Below are positions 47,397-56,146 of a stretch of 64,000 nucleotides of DNA, in pieces. The DNA lies in assembly GCA_035544875.1 (NCBI GenBank), contig DASZZP010000022.1, positions 50,613 to 114,612 of the forward strand, read 5' to 3'. How positions within the stretch are numbered: position 1 is the stretch's first letter; every line of letters starts with the position of its first letter. A model generated the notes under the pieces. That model did not search any database and was not told the DNA's origin. It saw nothing but the letters and a program-made list of their open reading frames with translations. A program made the translations under genes and the position numbers. Origin of the DNA: JASLEW01 sp035544875. GTDB taxonomy: Bacteria; Acidobacteriota; Thermoanaerobaculia; Multivoradales; UBA5704.

Positions 47397-49745
47397 ATGC
47401 TCCGCTCCGTTCTGCTGTTCCTCGCCCTCGCCCAAGCCGTCGATCCCCTCCCCGCGACAATCTCAGCCAGCTCAGCCAGCTCAGCCAGCGCCGGCACCGC
47501 AGCCAGCGACGCCGGCGACCCCGTTGCTGCCACCGCCGCCAGCCCCGATCCCCGGCCGGCGCTGGTCGAGCTCGAGCTCGCGGGCCGCAACGGCGAAGCT
47601 CTCGCCCGCGCCCAGCAGGAGGCGGCCGACCGGCCGGCGGCAGCACGCCAGCTCGGTTTCGACTACCTGCGCGGCCACCTGCTCGAGCTTTTGGGCAGGC
47701 CCGCCGAGGCGGTCCAGGCCTACGTGGCGGCGATCAGCTCAACGCCGCGGCTCGCCTTCTACAGCCGTTACCGCCTGGCCGTCGAACAGGACCAGCTTGG
47801 TCATCCGGAGGTGGCGGCCGGCCTGCTGGCCGCGGCGATCGCCGCCGAGCCGACCTCTCCCCAGCTGCCTGCCGCGGTTCACCTGCTCACCCGCACCTTC
47901 GGCCGGGGAGGCGACTGCCGGCTGCTGCGCGGCCTGCGCCTGCGCCAGCTGCCTGCCCCCGAGCGGCGGGCCGCGCAGCTCGCTCAGGCGGACTGCGACC
48001 TGCGCACCGGGGCGGCACCGAGCGCCCGCGGCCTGCTCGTAGCCCTGCTCGAGGAGAACCACCAGGACGACGTAGCGCGCGCCGCCGCCGACCGCCTGGT
48101 GGCGCTGCTGGCCGAGGGCGAGCGCGGCAAAGTGCCGATGCTCGTCGGGCTGACCTTCTTCGAGCACCGCGAGCTCGACCGCGCCCTGCGCCAGCTCGGT
48201 CTCCTGCTGAGCGTCACCGGCAAGGCCAGACCGGCCTCTGCCCGGGAGCTGGCCGAGGCCCGCTTCGCCATCGGCCGCGTGCAGTACTGGCAGGGGCACT
48301 ACGAACAGGCGGCGTCGATCTTCGGCGAAGGCGGCGAGAGCGCGCCGAGCGGCGCCGAGCGGGCGCGGTGGCTGCTCCAGCAGGGCCGCTCCTACGAGAT
48401 GCTCGGCGACTGGCAGCGCGCCGTCGCCAGCTTCCGCCTTGCCTTCCTCGCCGATCCCGCCGGGGTCTGGGCCGCCCCGTCGCTGCTCGCCACCCTGCGC
48501 CTCGAATGGCGGCGCGGCAACGAGGCGAGCGGCAGCTCGATCCTCGCCATGCTCTCCGCGCGCCCCAAGTGGCGCGATTCTGCCCGCCGGGCCGCGCTGT
48601 TCCTTGCCGCTTCCGACCTGGTGCGCGGCCGCCGAGACCGCGCGGGCGCCTGGCTGGAGGGCGCGGCCCTCGGCAGCTCCGAGGAGGACGGCACCGAGCT
48701 CGCCTACTGGCGCGGGCGGCTGGCGGAGCTGCAGGGCGACGGCGCGGGTGCGGTCTCGGCGTATCTTCTGGGGCTGCGCACCGACCCCTTCCATCCGCTG
48801 TCACAGGCGGCGCTGGCACGCCTCGCCCGCGAGCCGCTGGCCGCGAGCGCCGCAACGCTGGGGCGCAAGCTGGGCGCTTCGCGCCGCCCCGAAGAGCTCT
48901 CCAGCGCCTGGCTGCTGCTCGGCAACGCCGATGCCGCCGGACGGCTCGCCGAGCGCAAGCTGCGCACGCTCCTGGCCGCCGATCAGGAGGCCGCACCCTA
49001 CCTGCGCATGAACGAGGTGCCGGTAGCGAGCTGGCCGCTCTGGGCGTCGCCGCCGCGCCGGCCACAGGAGATGCTGCTCGCCCTCGGCGCCTGGCACGAC
49101 GGCGCGGCGGCGGCGCGCGATCACTTCCCGGCCGCCGATCCGTCTCTCGCCTTCACCGGCAGCCTGCTGCTGGCGCGCACCGGCGAGACCGCGCGCTCGA
49201 TCGCGCTCGCCGAGGCGCTGCGCGACCGGCTGCCGGAAAGAGTGCCGCTGGCGTTCCTGCCGCCGGCTTTCCGCCAGTGCCTCTATCCATTGGCCTACCG
49301 CGAGCCGCTGCTTGCCGAAGGACGGCTGCGCGGCGTCGACCCCTACCTGCTGGCCGCTCTCATCCGCGTCGCGAGCCGCTTCGACCCGCAGGCGGTTTCG
49401 CCGGCGGCGGCGCGCGGGCTGACGCAGTTCGCCCTTGCCACGGCGCGCCGCGTGGCCGGACGGATCGGTATCGAGCGGCTGGAGGCCGACGACCTCGACA
49501 AACCCGAGGTGGCGATCGACCTCGGCGGCGCCTACCTGGCGGAGCTGTTGCGCACCTTCCGCGGCGCTCCTCACGTCGCCATCGCCGCCTACGATGCGGG
49601 CGAGTCGGAGGCGGCGCTGTGGCGCAACTACTGTTTCAGCCCGGAGCCCGCGGAGTACTTCACCAAAGTGGGTTTCCGCGAGACCCGCAACTTCCTTGGC
49701 AAAGTCCTCTCCACCTGGGCCCAGTACCGGCGGCTGTACTCTTAG
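47397..49745 (+). CDS. Slt70-like lytic transglycosylase homologue lacking the catalytic Glu
   Basis: 782 residues: a signal-like N-terminus (LRSVLLFLALAQAVDP), a 9-base-repeat linker, a long superhelix of paired helices (about 50-600) as in Slt70, and a C-terminal SLT-like domain (about 640-782). In active enzymes the start reads xxRxESxFDPxAxS; here it is LIRVASRFDPQAVSPAAARGLT, so the catalytic Glu is Ala659 (codon GCG). Q in GLTQF remains, but AYNAG has become AYDAG. It is probably not a muramidase; it may bind glycan strands or regulate other enzymes. It follows murA, which fits a murein role. Confidence 0.8.
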   Translation: MLRSVLLFLALAQAVDPLPATISASSASSASAGTAASDAGDPVAATAASPDPRPALVELELAGRNGEALARAQQEAADRPAAARQLGFDYLRGHLLELLGRPAEAVQAYVAAISSTPRLAFYSRYRLAVEQDQLGHPEVAAGLLAAAIAAEPTSPQLPAAVHLLTRTFGRGGDCRLLRGLRLRQLPAPERRAAQLAQADCDLRTGAAPSARGLLVALLEENHQDDVARAAADRLVALLAEGERGKVPMLVGLTFFEHRELDRALRQLGLLLSVTGKARPASARELAEARFAIGRVQYWQGHYEQAASIFGEGGESAPSGAERARWLLQQGRSYEMLGDWQRAVASFRLAFLADPAGVWAAPSLLATLRLEWRRGNEASGSSILAMLSARPKWRDSARRAALFLAASDLVRGRRDRAGAWLEGAALGSSEEDGTELAYWRGRLAELQGDGAGAVSAYLLGLRTDPFHPLSQAALARLAREPLAASAATLGRKLGASRRPEELSSAWLLLGNADAAGRLAERKLRTLLAADQEAAPYLRMNEVPVASWPLWASPPRRPQEMLLALGAWHDGAAAARDHFPAADPSLAFTGSLLLARTGETARSIALAEALRDRLPERVPLAFLPPAFRQCLYPLAYREPLLAEGRLRGVDPYLLAALIRVASRFDPQAVSPAAARGLTQFALATARRVAGRIGIERLEADDLDKPEVAIDLGGAYLAELLRTFRGAPHVAIAAYDAGESEAALWRNYCFSPEPAEYFTKVGFRETRNFLGKVLSTWAQYRRLYS
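47463..47489 (+). repeat. Three exact 9-base repeats in the SLT-like gene
   Basis: TCAGCCAGC occurs three times without change, encoding SAS-SAS-SAS near the signal peptide. Confidence 0.8.
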
Positions 49746-49771
49746 CCGCAGCCAGACAAAACAGATTCAGA

Positions 49772-50446
49772 CTATGCCAGGCGCTGCAGCCAGCGGCGCC
49801 AGCCTAGAAGCAGGTTCGGCTTCTCCAGGCGCACCAGGCACCAGCAGTCTTCCCCGGGCTCGGTGACCGGGCGGTGCTGGGTGCCCGCAGCGTAGATCGC
49901 GTACTCGCCCGCTTCGTGACGCCCCTGCCGGTCGTCGAAGCCGCCGGCGAGGACCAGGACGTCTTCCTGGGCCTGGTGCACATGCGCCGGCAAGAAGCGC
50001 CGCGGGGCGAGGTAACCGAGCAGCAGCACGCTGCGCGTCCAGGGATCGCGCGCCAGCTCCACGTACCAGGCCCCCGGAGCGAGCGCCCAGCGCCAGGGGA
50101 CGCGCCTCATGACCCCCAGCGCCGGCAGCTCGCGGCGCACGTTCGCGGGCAGGGGCATCGCCGCCACCTCGGGGCTCACCGCACCGGCCCCACCGGCTGC
50201 GCCGCCCGCGCCGGCCGGCGGCACCTGGGGCAGCGCCTCGACACGCCGGCGGAGCCCGTCCCATAGCCGGGGCGGCGGCGCCTGCCCGTCGATGCCGCGC
50301 AGCAGCGCACCACCGGGGAGCGTCATCTCTGCCAGCGTGCCGCGACAGCTCGCGCAGCCGCCGAGATGCCCTTCGACGAGCACCCGCCGCGGCTGGTCGG
50401 CGTCGCCGCTCGCGACGCCGAGCAGGATCTCTTCGGTCGGATGCAC
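49772..50446 (-). CDS. ChrR-like cupin anti-sigma factor
   Basis: 224 residues. The N-terminal part carries a zinc anti-sigma motif HLGGCASCRGTL (HxxxCxxC). The C-terminal part is a cupin (LGYLAPRRFLPAHVHQAQED, then LVLAGGFDDRQGRHEAGEY and AGTQHRPVTEPGEDC). This is the ChrR architecture, which holds an ECF sigma factor until a stress such as singlet oxygen or metals acts. The GTG start shares one base with the TAG stop of the sigma gene (TAGTG), giving tight coupling. The stop converges on the SLT-like gene 26 bases away. Confidence 0.83.
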   Translation of the reverse strand: MHPTEEILLGVASGDADQPRRVLVEGHLGGCASCRGTLAEMTLPGGALLRGIDGQAPPPRLWDGLRRRVEALPQVPPAGAGGAAGGAGAVSPEVAAMPLPANVRRELPALGVMRRVPWRWALAPGAWYVELARDPWTRSVLLLGYLAPRRFLPAHVHQAQEDVLVLAGGFDDRQGRHEAGEYAIYAAGTQHRPVTEPGEDCWCLVRLEKPNLLLGWRRWLQRLA

Positions 50447-50988
50447 TAGCCGCTCTCCAGCAGCGCACGCATGGTCTTCAGCCCGATCCGGATGCGCGAC
50501 TTCAAGGTGCCGAGAGGCAACTGCAGCCGCTCGGCCGTCTCCTCGTAGGTGAGGCCGCCGAAGTAGGCGAGCTCGATCGCCCGCCGCTGCTCCGGCGTTA
50601 CCTGCGCCAACACCTTGCGCAAGGTCAACAGCAGATCGCTCCCCTGATCGGCGCGCGCCGGCAGCTGCTCGAAGTCCATGGCGCCCCCGTGGTCGGTCTT
50701 GCCAGCCTTGCGCCAGTGGTCGATCAGCTTGTTGCGCGCGATGGTGTAGAGCCAACCCGCGGCGTCGCCGCGGTTCGGCTGGTAGCTCGCCGCCTTCTGC
50801 CAGACCGTGACGAACACCTCCTGCACCAGATCCTCGGCCAGCAGCGCATCGCGACAGAGCTGGCGCGTGTAGCCAAGCAGACCCGGAGCGAAGCGCTGGT
50901 AGAAGCGCTGAAAGGCCGCAAGGTCCCCCCGGGCGATCTCGCCCAGCCAGGCCGCGGTGCTGGGTTCAGTCTCCGCACCCGAAATCAA
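50446..50988 (-). CDS. ECF sigma factor (ChrR partner)
   Basis: 180 residues with sigma-2 (RQLCRDALLAEDLVQEVFVTVWQ and the adjoining WLYTIARNKLIDHWRK) and sigma-4 (LAQVTPEQRRAIELAYFGGL, then TYEETAERLQLPLGTLKSRIRIGLK). This is a standard two-domain ECF sigma factor. The start is a TTG at 50988 with GGAGA 8 bases upstream. It precedes and overlaps the ChrR-like anti-sigma gene and follows the SurA-like gene by 26 bases, so the three may be one operon. It likely directs its own operon and stress genes. Confidence 0.92.
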   Translation of the reverse strand: MISGAETEPSTAAWLGEIARGDLAAFQRFYQRFAPGLLGYTRQLCRDALLAEDLVQEVFVTVWQKAASYQPNRGDAAGWLYTIARNKLIDHWRKAGKTDHGGAMDFEQLPARADQGSDLLLTLRKVLAQVTPEQRRAIELAYFGGLTYEETAERLQLPLGTLKSRIRIGLKTMRALLESG

Positions 50989-51014
50989 ACGCAGGTTCTC
51001 CCGAGGGGAATAAT

Positions 51015-51983
51015 CTACGTTAGTTTGCGGGCTTCTGCCGCGGCGCGGAGAGGCCGGGATACAGCTGCACCCACCGTTCCTACGTCGAGGTCGGGCTTCT
51101 GGATGAGCGGGGCCGGCGGCGGCGCCGGCCGGGGCTTCTTGCCAGGGGCGGGAGCCGGCTTGTCGAAGCGCTTGACGACCGGCGGCAAAGGCCCGCCTGC
51201 CGGCTGATCGAAGTAGATTGAGATGTTGGCCTTGCGCCGCAGCTCCTCGGTCCAGCGGTCGATCTCCTGCACCAGCCGCTGCTGCTTGAGGACGAGGCGG
51301 ATCTGCTCGCGCACGTCTTCGAGCGGCGGCACGGCCACGTGCTGCCGCTCGAGCTCGGGGATCAGCGTGGTGCGGTAGTAAGCCGCGATGTCGTCGAGGC
51401 CGACAAAGACCTGCGGCCCCAGCCGCTCGTCGACGTAGGCAAGGACCTCGAGCTGGCGGGCCACGAGCTGGCGCAGCGCCGATTCTTCGATGCCGAGCTC
51501 CTTGAGCTTCTGACGGAAGGCCGCATCGTCCTTGAAGCGGCCCCGGATCTCGGCCACGTTCTTTTCGATCTGGCCCACCGGAACCTGCTCGAAGCCGAAG
51601 CGATCGATCTCGTGGAAGCGCAGCCGCTCGGCGATCAGCTCGTCGAGGACCCGCCGCCGGAAGGCCCGCTCGGCTTCTCCGGGATTGGGCCGCTCCTGCC
51701 CGAAGGCGATGGCGCGGTCGAGGTCCGAGGCAAGGATCGGATCCTCGTCGACCACCGCCAGCACCCGGTCCTTGAGAACCACGGGCGCCTTACCCGCCGC
51801 CCCACCGGCCCCGGCGGTCCGGCCGGTGGCGGCGGCAGCGGGGGCGCTGGGCGAAGCAGCGGCAGAGAGGGCGGCTGCCGTCCCCGCGGCCGCAACCGCC
51901 GCCGTTCCCGCGGCCGCTGCCGCTACAGCCGCCGCTGCCACCGCGAGTGCCGTTGCCGCAGCAGAGATGGGCCGGCCCGCCAT
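51015..51983 (-). CDS. SurA N-terminal-like periplasmic chaperone
   Basis: 322 residues. A very Ala-rich N-terminal export segment of about 60 residues is followed by the SurA-type opening VLKDRVLAVVDEDPILASDLDRAI and a helical core (AERAFRRRVLDELIAERLRFHE; LKELGIEESALRQLVARQLEVLAYVDE) typical of SurA_N/trigger-factor-like chaperones. No parvulin isomerase domain follows; the C-terminus is Pro/Lys-rich and disordered. ATG at 51983 is taken because homology is far downstream; ATG at 52001 is possible. It probably guides outer-membrane proteins. It is divergent from the amidase-nadE operon. Confidence 0.73.
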   Translation of the reverse strand: MAGRPISAAATALAVAAAAVAAAAAGTAAVAAAGTAAALSAAASPSAPAAAATGRTAGAGGAAGKAPVVLKDRVLAVVDEDPILASDLDRAIAFGQERPNPGEAERAFRRRVLDELIAERLRFHEIDRFGFEQVPVGQIEKNVAEIRGRFKDDAAFRQKLKELGIEESALRQLVARQLEVLAYVDERLGPQVFVGLDDIAAYYRTTLIPELERQHVAVPPLEDVREQIRLVLKQQRLVQEIDRWTEELRRKANISIYFDQPAGGPLPPVVKRFDKPAPAPGKKPRPAPPPAPLIQKPDLDVGTVGAAVSRPLRAAAEARKLT

Positions 51984-52037
51984 GGGGGTGCATGCTAGCA
52001 TCGGCCGCGGGGTGCTGGCCGAACCAGAAAGCAATTG

Positions 52038-52901
52038 GTGACCGAGAGCGAACAGGTGGTGCCCGAGACCGCGTCGCGGCTGCGGGTGGGGCTGGCGCAG
52101 ATCGATTGCCGTCTGGGGGACGTCGCCGGCAACGTAGAGCGCCATCTGCGCTGGATCGAGCGCGGGCATGACGGCGCCGTCGACCTCCTGGTCTTCCCGG
52201 AGCTTTCGCTGACAGGCTACCGGTTGCTCCACCTGACGTCCCGCGTCTCCTTGCGCCCGAGCGCGCCGGCGCTCCTCCTCCTGGCAGAGGCGGCCGGGGA
52301 GATGTCGGCCCTGGTCGGGTTCGTCGAGGAGGACGAGCGCGGCGCGCTCCACAACAGCGTCGCCCTGCTGCGCGGCGGCAAGGTCGTCTATGTCCATCGC
52401 AAGCTCTACCTCCCGACGTATGGCATCTTCCAGGAGGAGCGCTTCTTCGGCGCCGGGCACCGCCTGGAGCTGGCGCCGCTGCCCACCGGCAACGCCGGCG
52501 TGCTGATCTGCGAGGACCTCTGGCACTCCGAGCTGGCGCGCCGGCTGGCGCTCGCCGGCGCCAAGCTGATCGTGGTGCCTTCGGCGGGGCCGGGCAGGAT
52601 CGGCCCCGGCGAGCTGCCCGAGAGCGCCGAGAGCTGGGAGCTGCTCACCCGCTCGACCGCCCTGCTCAACACCTGCTGGGTGCTCTACTGCAACCGCGTC
52701 GGCTGGGAAGAAGGGTCGTTCTACACCGGCGGCAGCCATGTCGTGCGCCCGGGAGGCGCGCTCGAAGCCCGGGCGCCGATGCTCGACGAGGATCTGCTGG
52801 TCGCCGACCTCGACCTGCGCGAGGTGGATCGCCTGCGCTGGCAGCTGCCGCTGCTAGCTGACGAGCGCAGCGACATCGTCTGGCCGGAGCATCGCCGGTG
52901 A
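52038..52901 (+). CDS. Stand-alone glutaminase (nitrilase-type) partner of NAD synthetase
   Basis: A carbon-nitrogen hydrolase of 287 residues. The catalytic triad is Glu in FPELSLTGY, Lys in HRKLYLPTYG and Cys in LICEDLWHSE. In glutamine-dependent NAD synthetase this domain is normally fused before the NadE synthetase and supplies ammonia. Here it ends by overlapping the nadE start as GTGA, so the split partners would still be made together. The GTG at 52038 is preferred over the TTG at 52035; neither has a clear Shine-Dalgarno. A general amidase role is an alternative. Confidence 0.83.
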   Translation: MTESEQVVPETASRLRVGLAQIDCRLGDVAGNVERHLRWIERGHDGAVDLLVFPELSLTGYRLLHLTSRVSLRPSAPALLLLAEAAGEMSALVGFVEEDERGALHNSVALLRGGKVVYVHRKLYLPTYGIFQEERFFGAGHRLELAPLPTGNAGVLICEDLWHSELARRLALAGAKLIVVPSAGPGRIGPGELPESAESWELLTRSTALLNTCWVLYCNRVGWEEGSFYTGGSHVVRPGGALEARAPMLDEDLLVADLDLREVDRLRWQLPLLADERSDIVWPEHRR

Positions 52902-53731
52902 ACGGGCGCGAGCGGCTCGCCGGCCGCCTGACTATCAACGCCCCGCTGGCCGTCGCCGTGCTCACCCGCTTCATCGCCGACGCGGTCGAGACCTCGGGGA
53001 CCCGCGGCGTCGTGGTCGGGCTTTCGGGCGGCGTCGACTCATCGCTGGCCGCCAACCTGGCGCGCCTGGCGCTGGGAACGGAGCGGGTGCATGGCTTCGT
53101 GCTCCCCTATCGCAGCTCGAGCCCCGAGTCGGAGGCGGATGCGCGGCTGGTGGCCGAGCACCTCGAGATCCGCTTTCGGGTCATCGACGTGTCGCCGATG
53201 GTGGATGCCTACTTCGCCGTCGAGCCCGACGCCGACCAGGTGCGGCGCGGCAACAAGATCGCCCGCGAGCGGATGACCATCCTCTTCGACCAGGCGAAGA
53301 AGCACGGGTGCCTGGTGCTCGGCACCTCCAACAAGACCGAGATCCTGCTCGGCTACTCGACCGTCTTCGGCGACAACGCCAGCTCCCTCAACCCGCTGGG
53401 CGACCTCTACAAACAGCAGGTCTGGCAGCTCTCCTCCTACCTCGGGGTGCCGCCGCGCGTGGTGGCGAAGATCCCTTCAGCCGATCTCACCCCGGGACAG
53501 ACCGACGAGGGCGACCTCGGGGTGAGCTACACGGTGGCCGACGAGGTGCTGTACCTGCTCTTCGATCGCGGCCTGCATCCCGACGAGGTGATCGCCTGCG
53601 GCTTCGAGGAGCGGGCCGTGCGGCGCATCCTCGAGCTCGAGCAGGCCAACCGGTTCAAGCGCCGCCTGATGCTGATCGCCCGCCTGTCGGGAAGCGCCAT
53701 CAACCTCGACCAGGAGATCCCGCGCGATTGA
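52898..53731 (+). CDS. nadE: NAD+ synthetase (synthetase subunit)
   Basis: 277 residues. It amidates deamido-NAD to NAD+. The ATP-pyrophosphatase P-loop is GLSGGVDSSLAANLA. GTSNKTEILLGYSTVFGD, NPLGDLYKQQVW and IPSADLTPGQTDE are typical of NadE. The start GTG overlaps the glutaminase gene's stop, and the stop overlaps the TTG of rsmI as TTGA, so three genes form one coupled operon. Confidence 0.95.
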   Translation: MNGRERLAGRLTINAPLAVAVLTRFIADAVETSGTRGVVVGLSGGVDSSLAANLARLALGTERVHGFVLPYRSSSPESEADARLVAEHLEIRFRVIDVSPMVDAYFAVEPDADQVRRGNKIARERMTILFDQAKKHGCLVLGTSNKTEILLGYSTVFGDNASSLNPLGDLYKQQVWQLSSYLGVPPRVVAKIPSADLTPGQTDEGDLGVSYTVADEVLYLLFDRGLHPDEVIACGFEERAVRRILELEQANRFKRRLMLIARLSGSAINLDQEIPRD

Positions 53732-54768
53732 ACGCGCGCCGCCGCCCGGTCCGGTCGCCGCGGCTGCGGAATAAGACTGCAGCACGGCCGGCGACCGGCG
53801 CCGCCGCGCCTCCAGAAACCCCTTCCGACGCCACGGCGTCCACGGACGACAGCCGCGGCGACAGGCCGCGCGGCAGGCTGCTGGTCGTCGCCACGCCGAT
53901 CGGCAACCTGGGCGATCTCGCTCCGCGCGCCCGCGACGCCTTGGCGGCGGCCGACCTGGTGGCATGCGAGGACACGCGCCGCACCGGGCAGTTGCTGGCC
54001 GGCCTCGGATTCAAGAAACCGCTGCTGTCGCTGCACGAGCACAACGAGCGCCAGCGCTTGCCGCGTCTGCTCGCGGCGCTCGACGCGGGCAGCGTGGTGG
54101 CTTTGGCGAGCGACGCCGGCACGCCCCTTCTCTCCGATCCCGGCTTCCTCCTCGTCCGCGCGGCTGCCGCGCGCGGCATCGCCGTCGAACCGCTGCCCGG
54201 TCCGTCAGCCCTGCTCGCCGCGCTGGTGGTCTCCGGGCTGCCGCCGTACCCCTTCACCTTCGCGGGCTTCGTGCCGCCACGCAGCGGCCGGCGGCGCGCT
54301 TTCTACCGCGCCTGGGCGGCGCTCGCACATACCCTGGTCGTCTTCGAGTCGCCGCACCGCCTGGTGGCGAGCCTGGGCGACGCCGTGGCCGAGCTGGGCG
54401 ACCGCCCGGCCGCCGTGGCGCGCGAGCTGACCAAGCTGCACGAAGAGGTGGTGCGCGCGCCGCTCTCCGAGCAGCTGCGCATCTGGCGGGAGCGCCCATC
54501 CGTCAAGGGCGAGCTCGTCGTGGTGATCGGCGCCGGCGACGAGGCAGGAGCCGCACGCGCTGGCGAAGCCCGCCCCGCTGGCGAGGTTGGCGAGACGGGC
54601 ACTGCCGGCGAAGCGGGCGGCGCCGTGGATCAGCCGACGTCGAGCGAGGGCCGCCGGCTCCTCGGAGAGATCAACCAGGCCTACAAGGAGCCGCTCGACA
54701 GCTCGGAACAGGCGTGGCTCAAGGCCGCGCGCCGCCGCCACCGAGCGCTGGTGCAGGGGCAGTGGTGA
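53728..54768 (+). CDS. rsmI: 16S rRNA 2'-O-ribose C1402 methyltransferase
   Basis: 346 residues against about 285 in E. coli. The tetrapyrrole-methylase-fold core starts LLVVATPIGNLGDLAPRA and has VACEDTRRTGQLL, LASDAGTPLLSDPG, PLPGPSALLAALV and VVFESPHRL. The excess is a 50-residue Arg/Ala-rich N-terminal extension and a Gly/Ala/Glu linker near residues 275-300 encoded by 9-base repeats (54562-54624). The start TTG at 53728 overlaps nadE as TTGA and is the likeliest; the extension has no homology. Confidence 0.92.
   Translation: MNARRRPVRSPRLRNKTAARPATGAAAPPETPSDATASTDDSRGDRPRGRLLVVATPIGNLGDLAPRARDALAAADLVACEDTRRTGQLLAGLGFKKPLLSLHEHNERQRLPRLLAALDAGSVVALASDAGTPLLSDPGFLLVRAAAARGIAVEPLPGPSALLAALVVSGLPPYPFTFAGFVPPRSGRRRAFYRAWAALAHTLVVFESPHRLVASLGDAVAELGDRPAAVARELTKLHEEVVRAPLSEQLRIWRERPSVKGELVVVIGAGDEAGAARAGEARPAGEVGETGTAGEAGGAVDQPTSSEGRRLLGEINQAYKEPLDSSEQAWLKAARRRHRALVQGQW
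54562..54624 (+). repeat. Seven-unit 9-base repeat inside rsmI
   Basis: Units close to GGCGAAGCC (GGCGAGGTT, GGCGAGACG, GGCACTGCC, GGCGAAGCG and others), one of them diverged, giving a G-x-x linker (GEA-RPA-GEV-GET-GTA-GEA-GGA). Confidence 0.7.
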
Positions 54769-54877
54769 TTCGTACCAAGGTCGAGGTCCCCAGCGCCGGC
54801 TGGAGAGGCCCGTAGACAGCGCGCGCCGGCCCGGGAACCTTTCGCCGCGGGCTCGTTATGGCAGTCTGAGGAGCCAG

Positions 54878-55501
54878 ATGCTGGAGCAGCTGCAAGAGCG
54901 GACGATGACGGTGCCGATGCTGACAGAAGAGTCGAGCGACGCCGAGCTGATGGCGCGGGTGCGGGCCGGCGAACGCGACGCTTTCGCCGACCTGGTCGAC
55001 CGCCACAAGGATGCGGTGGTCAACTACCTGGCTCGACTCTCGGGGAGCCGCGACCGTGCCGAGGACCTGGGCCAGGAGGCGTTCCTGCGCCTCTTCCGCT
55101 CCGCCGCCCACGGCTACGTCGAGCAGGGCTATTTGCGCGCCTACCTGTTCCGCATCGCCACCAACCTGCTGCGCTCCGAGGAGCGGCGCGAGCGGCGGCT
55201 CACCCTGCTCCGGCCGCTGCTCGGCGGCGGCGACGGCGCCTCGGAGCCGGCGGCACACGCGGGCATGCTGCGCCGGGAGCTGCAGCGCGAGCTCGCCGCG
55301 GCCATCGCCCGCCTGCCGCTGCGCTATCGGGTGCCGCTGGTGCTGCACGAGATCGAGAGCTGGTCTTACTCCGAGATCGCCCAGGAGCTGCAGTGCCGCG
55401 AGGGCACGGTCAAGTCGCGGATTCATCGCGGCCGACAGCAGCTCAAGCGCCAGCTCGAGCCGTACTGGAATGGAGGCCTGTCATGGACGAAGAGCGGCTG
55501 A
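54878..55501 (+). CDS. ECF sigma factor of a PDZ/anti-sigma operon
   Basis: 207 residues. Sigma-2 carries DAVVNYLARLSGSRDRAEDL, GQEAFLRLFR and YLFRIATNLLRSEERRE; sigma-4 carries IARLPLRYRVPLVLHEIESW and YSEIAQELQCREGTVKSRIHRG. This resembles RpoE-type factors. ATG at 54878 has GAGGAG 5 bases upstream. The 3' end overlaps the next gene by 19 bases. It is the lead gene of an operon with a membrane anti-sigma-like protein and a PDZ protein, the composition of an envelope-stress module. Confidence 0.9.
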   Translation: MLEQLQERTMTVPMLTEESSDAELMARVRAGERDAFADLVDRHKDAVVNYLARLSGSRDRAEDLGQEAFLRLFRSAAHGYVEQGYLRAYLFRIATNLLRSEERRERRLTLLRPLLGGGDGASEPAAHAGMLRRELQRELAAAIARLPLRYRVPLVLHEIESWSYSEIAQELQCREGTVKSRIHRGRQQLKRQLEPYWNGGLSWTKSG

Positions 55502-56100
55502 GCCGGATGTTGCGCGAGCTGCCGCGCGAGCGGGCGCTCGAAGGCTTCACCGCGCGCGTCCTCGAGCGGATCAACGCGGTGCCCGAACAATCGCGCCGCG
55601 GCCCGCGGCACCTGCCGCGCCTGATGCTGGCCGCGGCGGCGCTGGCGGCGATCGGGCTGTCGGCCGGCCTGCTGCAGCGCGATCTGGCGCCGGCCGGCGG
55701 ACTGCAGCACACCTCGGCGGCGCCGTCGTCACCGGTGTCAACTCGAGAGCTGTCGCCACGGGACGGCGCCGCCGCGGCGCCACCGGGAGAGGCGCCGCGG
55801 GCCGGCCAGGGCGCGGCGATCGGCCTTGCCGCGGCCCAGGCGAGTCCGACCGTTCTGACTTCGGCGGCGGCGGCGCATCAGGTCCGCCAGGAGCTGCGGG
55901 AGCTGCGCAGCGAGCAGAACCAGCTCGAGCGCGAGCTGCGCGAGCTGCGGCGTCCTGCCGCATCAGCTCAGCGGTCAGTCATCTACCTGGGAGGCGACGA
56001 GGACGTCGACCTTGTCCTCGACACCCGCCGCGTCGGCGCCCTGCCGGGATTACCGGGACTGATCGGCGCCGCCCTGAAAAGCGGCGGCTCTTTCCACTGA
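55483..56100 (+). CDS. Membrane anti-sigma-like protein
   Basis: 205 residues: a short cytoplasmic part (MDEERLSRMLRELPRERALE), one membrane helix (LPRLMLAAAALAAIGLSAGLL) and a periplasmic part with an Ala/Pro-rich linker and a coiled-coil segment (QVRQELRELRSEQNQLEREL). There is no zinc anti-sigma motif. Assignment as anti-sigma rests on position, topology and a 19-base overlap with the sigma gene. ATG at 55483 with GGAGG 6 bases upstream. Its release could depend on proteolysis, with the PDZ protein as sensor. Confidence 0.65.
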   Translation: MDEERLSRMLRELPRERALEGFTARVLERINAVPEQSRRGPRHLPRLMLAAAALAAIGLSAGLLQRDLAPAGGLQHTSAAPSSPVSTRELSPRDGAAAAPPGEAPRAGQGAAIGLAAAQASPTVLTSAAAAHQVRQELRELRSEQNQLERELRELRRPAASAQRSVIYLGGDEDVDLVLDTRRVGALPGLPGLIGAALKSGGSFH

Positions 56101-56146
56101 AGCGGTCCGTGAGCCACTCATACCAAGCAAGGACAAGGAGAGCCAC

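Noticed and set aside
54587..54877. Upstream extension of the second ECF sigma gene
   Set aside because: The open frame extends upstream, but the Shine-Dalgarno GAGGAG and the start of homology both fix the ATG at 54878; the extension overlaps rsmI.
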